From: an uncultured Acetatifactor sp.
GTDB lineage: Bacteria; Bacillota; Clostridia; Lachnospirales; Lachnospiraceae
Assembly: GCA_910578815.1 (NCBI GenBank)
Contig: CAJTSE010000013.1
Span: 27,110-91,109, forward strand
Direction of reading: 5' to 3'
Length of the DNA stretch: 64,000 nucleotides
Part shown: piece after piece, positions 27,461 to 35,784 of the stretch
How the letters are laid out: every line of letters begins with the position of its first letter
Position numbering within the stretch: position 1 is the stretch's first letter
Notes under the pieces: generated by a model
What the model was told of the DNA's origin: nothing
The model's input: the letters and a program-made list of their open reading frames with translations, nothing else
Databases searched by the model: none
Translations under genes and position numbers: made by a program

Positions 27461-27489
27461 ATTGTACACGGCAGGAATTACACTGTCAA
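27461..27489 (-). promoter_or_regulatory. Promoter of the small alarmone synthetase
   Basis: On the minus strand TTGACA (27484-27489) and TACAAT (27461-27466) are separated by 17 bp. The predicted start gives a leader of about 30 nt to the TTG codon. Confidence 0.75.
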
Positions 27490-27510
27490 CCTGATACGGG
27501 AAGCATTTTC

Positions 27511-27539
27511 TTGACGTACCCTGCAGATCAGATTATAAT
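27511..27539 (+). promoter_or_regulatory. Promoter of the small membrane protein gene
   Basis: TTGACG (27511-27516) and TATAAT (27534-27539) are 17 bp apart. It is divergent from the alarmone synthetase promoter, with only 22 bp between the two -35 boxes, so the two may influence each other. Confidence 0.78.
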
Positions 27540-27597
27540 CTGCATAAAGACACCGCTTCAAAGCACATAATTCTGCAGAATATGAGGAAATTGCTTT

Positions 27598-28011
27598 ATG
27601 AAAAAAACAGCCGAAACATCCGAAACCAAAAAGAAAATAACCTCAAAGCAGGTGGTTGCCGTCATCGGCATCGTTCTGCTGGTCCTTATGTATATCGTAA
27701 CGCTCATCACAGCCATTGTTGACAGTTCCGCTTCCCAGCGGCTGTTCTGGACCTGCCTCTATGCCACCATGGCCATTCCCATCCTCATCTGGGTCTACAC
27801 CTGGATGTACGGCAAACTGACCCGGAAACACACCTTTGCGGACTTTGATCTTTTTCCCGGCGACGCCGGCAGAGCCGCAGAAGGCAATGTCAATTCCGGC
27901 TCTGCTGAGGAAAGTGCTTCCGGCCCGGACTCTGCCGCAGAAAGCGATGTCAACTCCAACTCTGCTGCGGAAAGTGCCTCCGGCTCAGGGCCGACGCAGA
28001 ATCATCCGTAA
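27598..28011 (+). CDS. Small two-helix membrane protein with Ser/Ala-rich tail
   Basis: This 137-aa protein has a lysine-rich start, two membrane helices (about 20-42 and 50-72) and a hydrophilic tail with two copies of a unit like SAAESASGSG / DVNSNSAAES. ATG 27598 follows GAGGAA. It has its own strong promoter. I do not recognise a family beyond short Clostridia membrane proteins. The tail repeats resemble other low-complexity tails encoded in this window. Confidence 0.75.
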   Translation: MKKTAETSETKKKITSKQVVAVIGIVLLVLMYIVTLITAIVDSSASQRLFWTCLYATMAIPILIWVYTWMYGKLTRKHTFADFDLFPGDAGRAAEGNVNSGSAEESASGPDSAAESDVNSNSAAESASGSGPTQNHP

Positions 28012-28025
28012 GATCAAACTGCCGG

Positions 28026-28949
28026 CTATCGCTTACGATTAACCTCTGCCGGCTGTATAGAGAGCTGTTCCGGCATGATTTCCAACAGCTTCACTGCGGC
28101 TGCCGGCATGGAAGCCCGGCGGCTCTGTACCACGCAGAAGTTTCTCTTCGGTATCAGCTTATTAAACCGTAGCTCAAATAGCAGACCGGACTCCAGCGCT
28201 TCTTTTGCGAACTCCCTGACCACACATCCCACCCCTAGGTTTCTTAAGGTAAACTGCACAATCATGTCGCTGGTTGCCAGCTCGAATTCCGGCTGTAAGA
28301 CCACTCCGTTTTCCCGCAGGAAATCATCCATATAACTTCTGCTGCTGGTATTGCTTTCCAGAAAGATCATGGGCAGCTTTTCCAGCTCCTTAAAATCCAG
28401 CATTTTGTTTTTATAGGGCAGAAAACGCCTCCCGGCTACAAATACATCCTCAATCTCTTTTACCGGTATGGCCTTCACGCTTTCTACAGTCTCAAAGGGC
28501 GTGCTGACCACCCCGAAATCAATTCTGCCTTCCCCCAGGGCCTTCAGAGTCTCCGGCGTGGGACCGTTGGTGACACAGACCTTAATCTCTGGATACCTTT
28601 CGTGAAATTTTTCCAGAAAGGGCAGCAGGTAAAACTGCAGTGTCATGTCGCTTGCGCCAATCCGAACCTCTCCCAATTCCAGATTCCGCATCTGCAGCAC
28701 CTTCTCCACCCCGATCTCCATTTGCTCATAGCCCTGCTTTACATAAGAATACAAAAGTTCTCCCTCGGCAGTAAGCTTCACGCCCCTGGATGCTCTGGCA
28801 AACAGGGTAACGCCCAGGCTGCTCTCCAGCTGCCTTAAGGACTGGCTCACGGCGGGCTGAGAGATGGAAAGCAGAGCGGCAGCCCCGGTGACGCTGCCGC
28901 TCTTAGCCGTATAGTAAAATACCTTAAAATATTCCAGATTACCGATCAT
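28026..28949 (-). CDS. LysR-family transcriptional regulator
   Basis: This DNA-binding regulator of 307 aa has an N-terminal winged helix (KSGSVTGAAALLSISQPAVSQSLRQLESSLG) and a C-terminal effector domain (about 90-295). It starts inside the stop codon of purA (ATGA overlap), so it is translated from the purA message. LysR proteins more often face their targets divergently, so this coupling to purine synthesis is unusual. Target and ligand unknown. Confidence 0.93.
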   Translation of the reverse strand: MIGNLEYFKVFYYTAKSGSVTGAAALLSISQPAVSQSLRQLESSLGVTLFARASRGVKLTAEGELLYSYVKQGYEQMEIGVEKVLQMRNLELGEVRIGASDMTLQFYLLPFLEKFHERYPEIKVCVTNGPTPETLKALGEGRIDFGVVSTPFETVESVKAIPVKEIEDVFVAGRRFLPYKNKMLDFKELEKLPMIFLESNTSSRSYMDDFLRENGVVLQPEFELATSDMIVQFTLRNLGVGCVVREFAKEALESGLLFELRFNKLIPKRNFCVVQSRRASMPAAAVKLLEIMPEQLSIQPAEVNRKR

Positions 28950-30235
28950 CTTAAAGAGCTCTTTCTGTAAATAATATCATCCCTGCCTGGACCGTTACTC
29001 ACCATGGTGATGGGATACCCGATCCGGCTTTCAATAAACTCAATATATTTTTTGCAGTTTTCGGGCAGTTCCTCATATTTTCTGATCCCTCTGATCTCAC
29101 ACTTCCAGCCGGGCAGCTTCTCCAGCACAGGCTTTGCCTTATCCAGCCTGGCCGTCACAGGAAACTCCGTAGTAATCTCTCCGTCGATCTCATAGCCCAC
29201 GCAGACGGGAATCTCATCCAGATACCCCAGCACGTCCAGCACCGTAAACGCTACGTCCGTAGTACCCTGCAGGCGGCATCCGTATCTGGACGCCACACAG
29301 TCAAACCAGCCCACACGCCGGGGCCTTCCGGTAGTAGCGCCATACTCTCCGCCGTCACCGCCCCGTCGGCGCAGCTCTTCCGCCTCGTCTCCAAAAAGCT
29401 CCGACACAAACGCTCCCGCGCCCACCGCCGAGGAATAAGCCTTGCAGACCGTGACAATCTGCCGGATCTCATAGGGAGGCAGTCCTGCACCCACCGCACC
29501 ATAAGCCGCCAGGGTGGATGAGGATGTCACCATAGGGTAGATCCCATGATCCGGATCCTTCAAAGTTCCCAACTGTCCCTCCAGCAGCACGGTCTTTCCT
29601 TCCTTGATGGCACTGTCCAAAAAAACGGACACATCTCCCACGTAAGGAGCCGCCAGCTCCCTGTATTCATGCAATGTATTCAAGAGCTCCCTGGGATCAA
29701 TGGGCGGCTTATGGTACAGATGTTCAAACAGTACATTCTTGATCTCGCAGATCCGCTCCGTCTTTTCCCGCAGCAGTTCTTCGTCAAACAGTTCGCTGAC
29801 CTGAAAACCGATCTTTGCATATTTATCTGAATAAAAAGGCGCAATGCCGGACTTCGTTGATCCGAAGGACTTGCCCCCCAGCCTCTCTTCCTCATATTGA
29901 TCCAGTAAAATATGATAAGGCATTACCATCTGGGCCCTGTTGGAGATAAGAAGCTTCGGCCTGGGAACGCCTCTGTCCACAATGGACTGAAGCTCTTTAA
30001 ACAACAGGGGGATATTCAAAGCAACCCCGTTCCCGATCACGCTTGTGATATGGCTGTAAAACACTCCCGAAGGAAGGGTGTGTAGCGCAAACTTCCCATA
30101 ACTGTTTACAATCGTGTGCCCTGCGTTTGCCCCGCCCTGAAAGCGCACCACAATATCCGCTTCCTGCGCCATCATATCCGTAATCTTTCCTTTACCCTCG
30201 TCGCCCCAGTTGGCGCCTACAATCGCCTTAACCAT
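28946..30235 (-). CDS. purA: Adenylosuccinate synthase
   Basis: This enzyme makes adenylosuccinate from IMP, aspartate and GTP, the first committed step to AMP. It is 429 aa from ATG 30235, chosen because GGAGG lies seven bases upstream; the longer frame lacks a site. The N-terminal P-loop is GANWGDEGKGK, followed by GGANAGHT; TTGRPRRVGWFD is the IMP/GTP region. A LysR gene overlaps its end. Confidence 0.97.
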   Translation of the reverse strand: MVKAIVGANWGDEGKGKITDMMAQEADIVVRFQGGANAGHTIVNSYGKFALHTLPSGVFYSHITSVIGNGVALNIPLLFKELQSIVDRGVPRPKLLISNRAQMVMPYHILLDQYEEERLGGKSFGSTKSGIAPFYSDKYAKIGFQVSELFDEELLREKTERICEIKNVLFEHLYHKPPIDPRELLNTLHEYRELAAPYVGDVSVFLDSAIKEGKTVLLEGQLGTLKDPDHGIYPMVTSSSTLAAYGAVGAGLPPYEIRQIVTVCKAYSSAVGAGAFVSELFGDEAEELRRRGGDGGEYGATTGRPRRVGWFDCVASRYGCRLQGTTDVAFTVLDVLGYLDEIPVCVGYEIDGEITTEFPVTARLDKAKPVLEKLPGWKCEIRGIRKYEELPENCKKYIEFIESRIGYPITMVSNGPGRDDIIYRKSSLR

Positions 30236-30344
30236 ATGAAATCCTCCATTCTGCCGCCCCTGTGCCAAGACGGCTCTGCGGCGCAGGCTGCACACACGGC
30301 CATGCCGCGGAGCTGGCAGGCTCCCATATGCGGCCCACGCATAT

Positions 30345-30374
30345 AAAACGGGCGGAAAACGTTACTTCCGCCCG
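30345..30374 (-). terminator. Hairpin with T-run before purA
   Basis: On the minus strand CGGGCGGAA and TTCCGCCCG (30366-30374 and 30349-30357) form a 9-bp stem followed by TTTTATAT. It can end transcripts from the glucan locus. It also lies at the very start of the predicted purA transcript, so attenuation of purA is possible. Confidence 0.7.
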
Positions 30375-30388
30375 CTCTTTCCTTATAC

Positions 30389-30417
30389 AGCATAGCACAT
30401 TCTTCTGTATAAGTAAA
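30389..30417 (-). promoter_or_regulatory. Possible purA promoter
   Basis: On the minus strand TTTACT (30412-30417) and TATGCT (30389-30394) are 17 bp apart. Both boxes match the consensus at four of six positions. The stretch 30236-30537 has no gene; apart from this site and the hairpin I see only AT-rich sequence and a GC-rich leader. Confidence 0.4.
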
Positions 30418-30537
30418 ATCAATATATTTTATATTTTACATAACCTCCATTTATATCTCTTGGCATAACCTGAATGATAGACAGGCAGCCGATTCACCAC
30501 AATACTGCCGAACAGCGGAAGAAATCATCCACTGATT

Positions 30538-31875
30538 TCAGGCCTGATATACAATCGTCCTGATGGTATGGGCCTCCGCCGTAAAAGCCGTCCCTTGCTC
30601 GGCTTCGCACAGATATACCGGCAGATCCTTCTCGCTTCTGTTTAAGATCACTGCCACCCGGCTCCCGTCCGGATTTACAAAGGATACTGTCTCCAGGGCA
30701 TCCGAATAGCAGGTGTTCATAACCTGTCTTGCCCCCCGTCTGATATACCTGCTGAAATGGCCGATATAATAATAAGATAATCTTTTTTCTATTCCGCCTT
30801 TACCGTCACACATGACCGGGGCCGCACAGAAATTACCCACATGATTAGGCCCTCCCTCCGCACTCAGCAGCAGGTTCCAGTCAAAAAAGGCCACCACCCC
30901 CGCCTTAAAATTCCCCAGCATGTCATGAGCGTACATTTCCGCCTTCTGAATCTCGCCGGAGTCTGCAAAACGGGAATACTCCACGCACCCTTCCGTAAAA
31001 AATACCTTCTTCTCCGGAAATGCCTTCTTTACCGCCCGGATTCCGTCAAAGTGATCCCCCGTATACCAGTGCATGGCAACGCCGCTCACGCCCTCTCTGC
31101 AGCCTTCAACGGCAAAGCTGCCCCGCGCCCGGTCATACATGTTTTCCTTATTGTGATCCCAGATGAAAACCTCTATGTCCCCAAGACCAGCCTTCTTCAA
31201 TGCAGGGATCAGGAAATCCGCCGCAAACCGTCCCTCTTCCTCCGCGGTATAAATACAGGAATCCCAGGTCTGCACTGCTTCCGGCTCGTTTTGGACAGTA
31301 AGGTAACGGATATTCAGCCCCTCCTTTCGGACCTCCATTAAAAACTTCACATAGTAGTCCGCCCACGACCCGTAATATTCTTCCTTCAGCTTCCCGCCAT
31401 GATTCATTTCCCCGTTGGTCTTCATAAAGCCAGGCGGGGACCAGGGTGAAACCAGAAGCGAGAGTTCCTCGCCTCCATGGCAGGACATGGCCTTCTTGAT
31501 CAGAGGAATGATCCGCTCTCTGTCATGTGCAATGTTGAAGGTATGCAGATCCGTATCCCCTTCCTCCACATAAGTATAATTTCCCAGAGCAAAGTCACAG
31601 CTGTTCATATGAATTCTGCCCAGATTATACCGAAGTCCCTCTTCCCCGAAGCAGCCTTCCAGAAATTCCTCCCCAGCTCCCTCCGAAAGACCGTCAAAGC
31701 ATACGGCCGCCGCTTCGGTAAAAGCGCCGCCAAAGCCCTCAACCACCTGTTCCTGCAGTTCTGGATATACCTTAATCACATGGATAAAATCATCCTGGGG
31801 CTTTACCTGAGCGGACTGCTCCTGCCAATATTTTCCTGCTTTCCCGTCAGTGACATACATCTTTATCTTGTTCAT
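30538..31875 (-). CDS. GH30 glycoside hydrolase (probable beta-glucanase/glucosidase)
   Basis: This retaining hydrolase of 445 aa has no signal peptide, so it should act in the cytoplasm. The acid/base is E197 in TVQNEPEA and the nucleophile E295 in FFTEGCVEY. VEGFGGAFTEAAA and SPWSPPGFMKTNG are GH30 signatures. The C-terminal beta-sandwich is complete. GH30 includes beta-1,6-glucanases and beta-glucosidases, and next to beta-1,3-glucan genes removal of 1,6-linked branches is the likely job. ATG 31875 is chosen because GGAGG lies five bases before it. It is the last gene of the glucan locus. Confidence 0.88.
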   Translation of the reverse strand: MNKIKMYVTDGKAGKYWQEQSAQVKPQDDFIHVIKVYPELQEQVVEGFGGAFTEAAAVCFDGLSEGAGEEFLEGCFGEEGLRYNLGRIHMNSCDFALGNYTYVEEGDTDLHTFNIAHDRERIIPLIKKAMSCHGGEELSLLVSPWSPPGFMKTNGEMNHGGKLKEEYYGSWADYYVKFLMEVRKEGLNIRYLTVQNEPEAVQTWDSCIYTAEEEGRFAADFLIPALKKAGLGDIEVFIWDHNKENMYDRARGSFAVEGCREGVSGVAMHWYTGDHFDGIRAVKKAFPEKKVFFTEGCVEYSRFADSGEIQKAEMYAHDMLGNFKAGVVAFFDWNLLLSAEGGPNHVGNFCAAPVMCDGKGGIEKRLSYYYIGHFSRYIRRGARQVMNTCYSDALETVSFVNPDGSRVAVILNRSEKDLPVYLCEAEQGTAFTAEAHTIRTIVYQA

Positions 31876-31955
31876 CTTTACCTCCATCTCACATTTCAAG
31901 CATTCTTCCAGCTGCCCTCAGCAGCTTGTGAAGCGTAGAATTTCTTTTCACGCTG

Positions 31956-32708
31956 TCAGCTCTGTTTCTGATAGACCCTTACATAGTCAATCTCCATAGT
32001 ATAAGGCAAATCTTCTTCGCAGACAGGGCCGCCCATAAATCCTCCCGCCGCAATGTTTAAAATCATATAAAAGGGCTGATCATAAGGCCAGGAATTCTCC
32101 GTTTGATCTTCTTTGTCGTCCGTCTTACAATACCTGCAGACGCTCTCTCCGTCAAAAAAGTACTCCACATATTCCGGCGTCCACTCCAGTCCATATACAT
32201 GAAATTCCTCAAACAGCCCCTCTCTGTACACGCTGGTACTGTACTGCTTCACGTCATTTCTGGTGTGATTATGATTCAGAGAATGGAGGCTGTAAACCAG
32301 ATCTCCCTTCTGCACATGCGTATGTTCCATCATGTCAATCTCGCCGCAGAGCGGCCAGCGGACTCCCTTCCTGTGGGCGTCCGGCATAAACCAAAAAGCC
32401 GGCCATGCCCCTCTGCCGTCCGGCAGCTTTGCCCGGATCTCAAAATATCCGTACTGCCAGGACTGCCGCTCCCAGGTAGTCAATCTGGCGGAAGTGTACT
32501 CGGCAGTTCCGTACTTTTCCTTCAGGACCCGCAGAATCAGCTTTCCATCCTGCACATAAGCATTTGCCGCCTGGTCCGTATATGCCTGTAACTCATTGTT
32601 AAACCATTTTTCTCCCACATCATAATTCCATTTCTTAGGGTCCGGTTTTCCCTCATACTGAAATTCATCCGCCCAGACCAAGTGATATTCCTTCATTCTG
32701 CCAAACAT
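31956..32708 (-). CDS. Cytoplasmic GH16 beta-glucanase (laminarinase type)
   Basis: This single-domain retaining endo-beta-glucanase of 250 aa has no signal peptide. The catalytic motif is GEIDMMEH, with E123 (nucleophile), D125 and E128 (acid/base). FNNELQAYT and WPAFWFMP are typical of the beta-1,3 and beta-1,3-1,4-glucanase branch of GH16. It lies between the GH94 and GH30 genes. A cytoplasmic location implies that oligosaccharides long enough to be cut inside the cell are imported. Confidence 0.92.
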   Translation of the reverse strand: MFGRMKEYHLVWADEFQYEGKPDPKKWNYDVGEKWFNNELQAYTDQAANAYVQDGKLILRVLKEKYGTAEYTSARLTTWERQSWQYGYFEIRAKLPDGRGAWPAFWFMPDAHRKGVRWPLCGEIDMMEHTHVQKGDLVYSLHSLNHNHTRNDVKQYSTSVYREGLFEEFHVYGLEWTPEYVEYFFDGESVCRYCKTDDKEDQTENSWPYDQPFYMILNIAAGGFMGGPVCEEDLPYTMEIDYVRVYQKQS

Positions 32709-32792
32709 GCTCGTATCCTCTTTTCGCCTTTTATACTTCCAGACTTACCGGCGCAGCCGGCACAAACAATCCGTGAACTCGGTGCAATCTTG

Positions 32793-32902
32793 GGAAGAAT
32801 TGCCGCTGGCAATTCTTCGAGGCGAAACTTAGATTTTCTTAGGCGGCGTTCAAAGAGGGGTGTTTACACACCCTCTTGACGCCTTAGAAAATCTTTTCGC
32901 CT
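32793..32902 (-). repeat. Nested-hairpin intergenic repeat, copy B
   Basis: The element follows the GH94 stop codon. Hairpin 1: GAAGAATTGCC (32794-32804) / GGCAATTCTTC (32808-32818). Hairpin 2: AGGCGAAA (32820-32827) / TTTCGCCT (32895-32902), AGATTTTCT (32831-32839) / AGAAAATCT (32886-32894) and an enlarged inner stem AGAGGG...CCCTCT with GTGT/ACAC. Confidence 0.88.
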
Positions 32903-32903
32903 T

Positions 32904-35582
32904 TTATACTTCCAAAACAATTTCCCGCTCCGTCCTCACCGCCTGAAGCACGTCTCTGGGGATTACATTTCCTTCCATCCCCTCCCCGTCCAAAGTCACG
33001 CCCTTTACTTTCGTGTAAAGATCCTGCTCCTGTCTGGCCCGGTAACAGATATGCAGGGGCACCCCGGCAAACGTAAGCCAAAACTCCAAACGGCGGTTTT
33101 CATCCAAAAGCTCCCGTACCAGCTTAGGTTCAAAGCTCAAATCTCCGTAGACGCCCTTAACGCCACAGACTTCTGTCACCATGGTCATCAAAAGCCAGCT
33201 GGCTGATCCGGTAAGATAGGGATACATTCCCCTTCCTCTATCGTCAAAATACTCCGGCAGCCCCGGATAAATGCGGCTGTGTTCAAAATCCGCCGCCTGT
33301 CTGTACAAAGCATCCAGCGCTTTATAGCCCTCACGCACAAAACCTCTCTGCAGCAGGGCATTGGCGTACATTACCGCCATATGGGAAAAGACGGCCCCGT
33401 TCTCCTTATGCCCGTATGCAAAGCCAAAGGCTCTCCCCATATCCTCCTTGACCTCGCCGAAATCCGTATTCAGCTTATATCCTCCCAGCTTCGGCTCATA
33501 CAACAGTCTGTCAGCCGTCCGGGCGATCCGCTCCACCTGCTCTGCGTCAGCCGTGCCGGACATGATGGGAAATACCTGGCTGGTCAGGGTCATGCGGGTT
33601 CCCCCAGGAAAACTGCCCTCCAGCCTGTTTTTGTGATTATCATAATAGCCGTTGTAGAATCCGCCCTCCGGCGTCTCCAGCCACTCCGTACTCCTGATAT
33701 GCCTTTTGATCCAGTCCGCCATGCCGCGCAATACTCCGGCAGCCTGTTTTAAGGAAGCCTGTGCTTTTTCTCCTGACAGCTCATGCCTGCAGGAATCATA
33801 AAAGCCTCTTATAAACTCCTGCTTTTTCATCACCGAATCGTAAATCTCTTTCCGGTCCTGGAGCAGACACAGGATTTCCTGCTGAAACTCCATGGTTTCC
33901 GATACATTGTCCGCATAGCGTTCCATCAGCTCTGCAAGCTGCTCCAGGTTACCTCCGTAGGCCGCGGTAAAGGTTACACTCTCTCCGTTTTCCGCCGCCA
34001 TGTCATAAGCGTCGTTCCAGTCTGCCCCCCGCAGTCTGATATGGTTATGCTCCCCCACATCATAAAAGGCGGTAATGTTCTGCAGCAGGATATGTTCCAG
34101 CACCGTGCCGGTCACGATTCCCCCCGGACTGCGCTGCAGGGTTCCCTGTTCCGGCGTCCACAGTTCATCTCTGCATTCCCCCCGGCAGCTCTGCCTGTCC
34201 TTAAAATAGGACACCATCTCGCCCAGAAGAGAAAGATCTCCCGTCTGCATAATATAAAGATAAGTAGTCATAAAGGGCCAGACTCCGTGGTCCATCCAGA
34301 CCCGGACAATATGATTCCGGTCCGCCAGGAACTCTCCCCTGCCTGCACCAATAATGGTGGCGTTGGTGCCGTCCATGCGCACGCCCCCGTAATTTTCCAG
34401 CAGCATCTGCCGGACGCCCTCCGGCTCCATAATCAGCAGAGCAAGGCAGTCCTGCCAAAGATCCCGCCAGCCTCTGCCCCCCTTGCCGTAATCATGATAA
34501 GGCAGGAAGGAACAGCCGTACATTCGCCTCAAAATTGGCTGAAAAGCCACCCAGTACAAGTACCCGTCCAGCTCCTGATCCCCGGTCGCAAAGCGGACGT
34601 TAATCTTATCCCGCCAGTATTCCTTCATTTTACTCATCGCTGCTTCCGCCCCGGAACGAAACCTGTATTCCTCCATCAGGCACCTGCGAAACTGTTCCCT
34701 GCCCTCACTTTCCGTAATACCCATGCAAATGCAGAAAGAGACTTCTTCCCCTGGCGCAAGATTCCGCTCAGCGAAGGCCAACGCGCCTATGGCCTCCCCG
34801 CCTGCCATTTTTGCTCCGGCTTTCATCCAGCAGCTCTGCTCCGAAAGCCCCAAAGGCCTGGCCAGACTGCCTCCCTCACCGATAAAGTCCTCCGTCCGTG
34901 GGCAGCACCGTTCCGGTCCCTGCCCGTCTTCGTCCACGCCATACACAAAATAGGTCAGCCGATTTTTCTTATGGCCCCGCTCGTCAAAGGTCAGGGTTGG
35001 CGTCACTTCCATCCCCCACTCATTGACACTGATCCGATGCAGCAGGGATGTGACATGACGGTGATCCCGGATATTGTCCGCGGAACGGGCATACACGGGA
35101 ATCGCCGCCACGGGAATAAATCTTAGTGGTTCTTTCCCCGAATTTTTCACGGTCACGGACATAACCTCAAAGGTACGGGGATCACAAGGCACGAAGGAAG
35201 TGGTCTCAGCAGCCAGAGAATACTTTATCGACCGCCTTTTCATCCGATGCCACATCACTCCGGCCTCCAGGATACTTTCTTCCTCTTCCGGCTTTCCCCT
35301 CAAAGACTCCGCTTCCGCGGAAGCGCCTGTGGCAGACCAGCTTTCCCCTCCGTCCAGAACACACCAGAAATTGCGGGTACTTTTCGAATCATGCAGGTCT
35401 TCTACGCTCACCGGTTTCAGCAGGAAGGTATTCTGGTCGATCTTACTGTCTCCGCCCAGCAGAGGCGTTATGCTTGATTTTAAGCCTGACTCCCCCGCCA
35501 GCGGAAAATACAGATAGCTGCTGCATTCCGGCTTTCCCATCTGAAACGACCCATATTTATCTATATAAGAATATCCCTTCAT
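32904..35582 (-). CDS. GH94 disaccharide phosphorylase, probable laminaribiose phosphorylase
   Basis: This cytoplasmic inverting phosphorylase of 892 aa should split a beta-linked glucose disaccharide with phosphate into alpha-glucose 1-phosphate and glucose. The general acid is D524 in RGADWNDAYD. Other GH94 marks are GYLYWVAFQPILRRMYGCS, GGRGWRDLWQD and GGIVTGTVLEH. The length fits laminaribiose and N,N'-diacetylchitobiose phosphorylases (about 800-910 aa). Flanking beta-1,3-glucan genes favour laminaribiose. Specificity cannot be read from sequence alone. Nested-hairpin repeats lie on both sides. Confidence 0.86.
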   Translation of the reverse strand: MKGYSYIDKYGSFQMGKPECSSYLYFPLAGESGLKSSITPLLGGDSKIDQNTFLLKPVSVEDLHDSKSTRNFWCVLDGGESWSATGASAEAESLRGKPEEEESILEAGVMWHRMKRRSIKYSLAAETTSFVPCDPRTFEVMSVTVKNSGKEPLRFIPVAAIPVYARSADNIRDHRHVTSLLHRISVNEWGMEVTPTLTFDERGHKKNRLTYFVYGVDEDGQGPERCCPRTEDFIGEGGSLARPLGLSEQSCWMKAGAKMAGGEAIGALAFAERNLAPGEEVSFCICMGITESEGREQFRRCLMEEYRFRSGAEAAMSKMKEYWRDKINVRFATGDQELDGYLYWVAFQPILRRMYGCSFLPYHDYGKGGRGWRDLWQDCLALLIMEPEGVRQMLLENYGGVRMDGTNATIIGAGRGEFLADRNHIVRVWMDHGVWPFMTTYLYIMQTGDLSLLGEMVSYFKDRQSCRGECRDELWTPEQGTLQRSPGGIVTGTVLEHILLQNITAFYDVGEHNHIRLRGADWNDAYDMAAENGESVTFTAAYGGNLEQLAELMERYADNVSETMEFQQEILCLLQDRKEIYDSVMKKQEFIRGFYDSCRHELSGEKAQASLKQAAGVLRGMADWIKRHIRSTEWLETPEGGFYNGYYDNHKNRLEGSFPGGTRMTLTSQVFPIMSGTADAEQVERIARTADRLLYEPKLGGYKLNTDFGEVKEDMGRAFGFAYGHKENGAVFSHMAVMYANALLQRGFVREGYKALDALYRQAADFEHSRIYPGLPEYFDDRGRGMYPYLTGSASWLLMTMVTEVCGVKGVYGDLSFEPKLVRELLDENRRLEFWLTFAGVPLHICYRARQEQDLYTKVKGVTLDGEGMEGNVIPRDVLQAVRTEREIVLEV

Positions 35583-35675
35583 GCTTTTCGTTCCTTTCGC
35601 TCATTTCATCATGCCGCCACCGGCAGCAGTGCCGATTTCTTCGGCACAAATCAATCCCATGGAACAAATGTTCCT

Positions 35676-35782
35676 GGAAGAATCGCCAGACAAACCTGTT
35701 CGCCTTAAGATTCTTCGGGGAATGATTTAGATTTTCTTTGACAGCGTATTCTGCTGTCTTTAAAAATCTTCAATTCCTTCAC
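35676..35782 (-). repeat. Nested-hairpin intergenic repeat, copy C (diverged)
   Basis: The element lies between the two phosphorylase genes. Hairpin 1: GAAGAATC (35677-35684) / GATTCTTC (35709-35716), with a longer loop. Hairpin 2: AGATTTT...AAAATCT around GACAGC / GCTGTC (near 35740-35759). An outer GGGGAAT...AATTCC pair replaces the AGG(C/T)GAAA box of other copies. Confidence 0.75.
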
Positions 35783-35784
35783 GC

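Noticed and set aside
30352..30366. Additional LacI operator (AAAACGTT) near purA
   Set aside because: It lacks the right half of the palindrome and is part of the terminator loop and stem.
30236..30537. Purine riboswitch upstream of purA
   Set aside because: The three-way-junction core sequences are not seen; only a terminator-like hairpin and a weak promoter can be supported.
33783..35126. Long plus-strand open frame of 447 codons
   Set aside because: It is antisense to the GH94 phosphorylase, whose protein is clearly recognisable; no family signature and no ribosome site.
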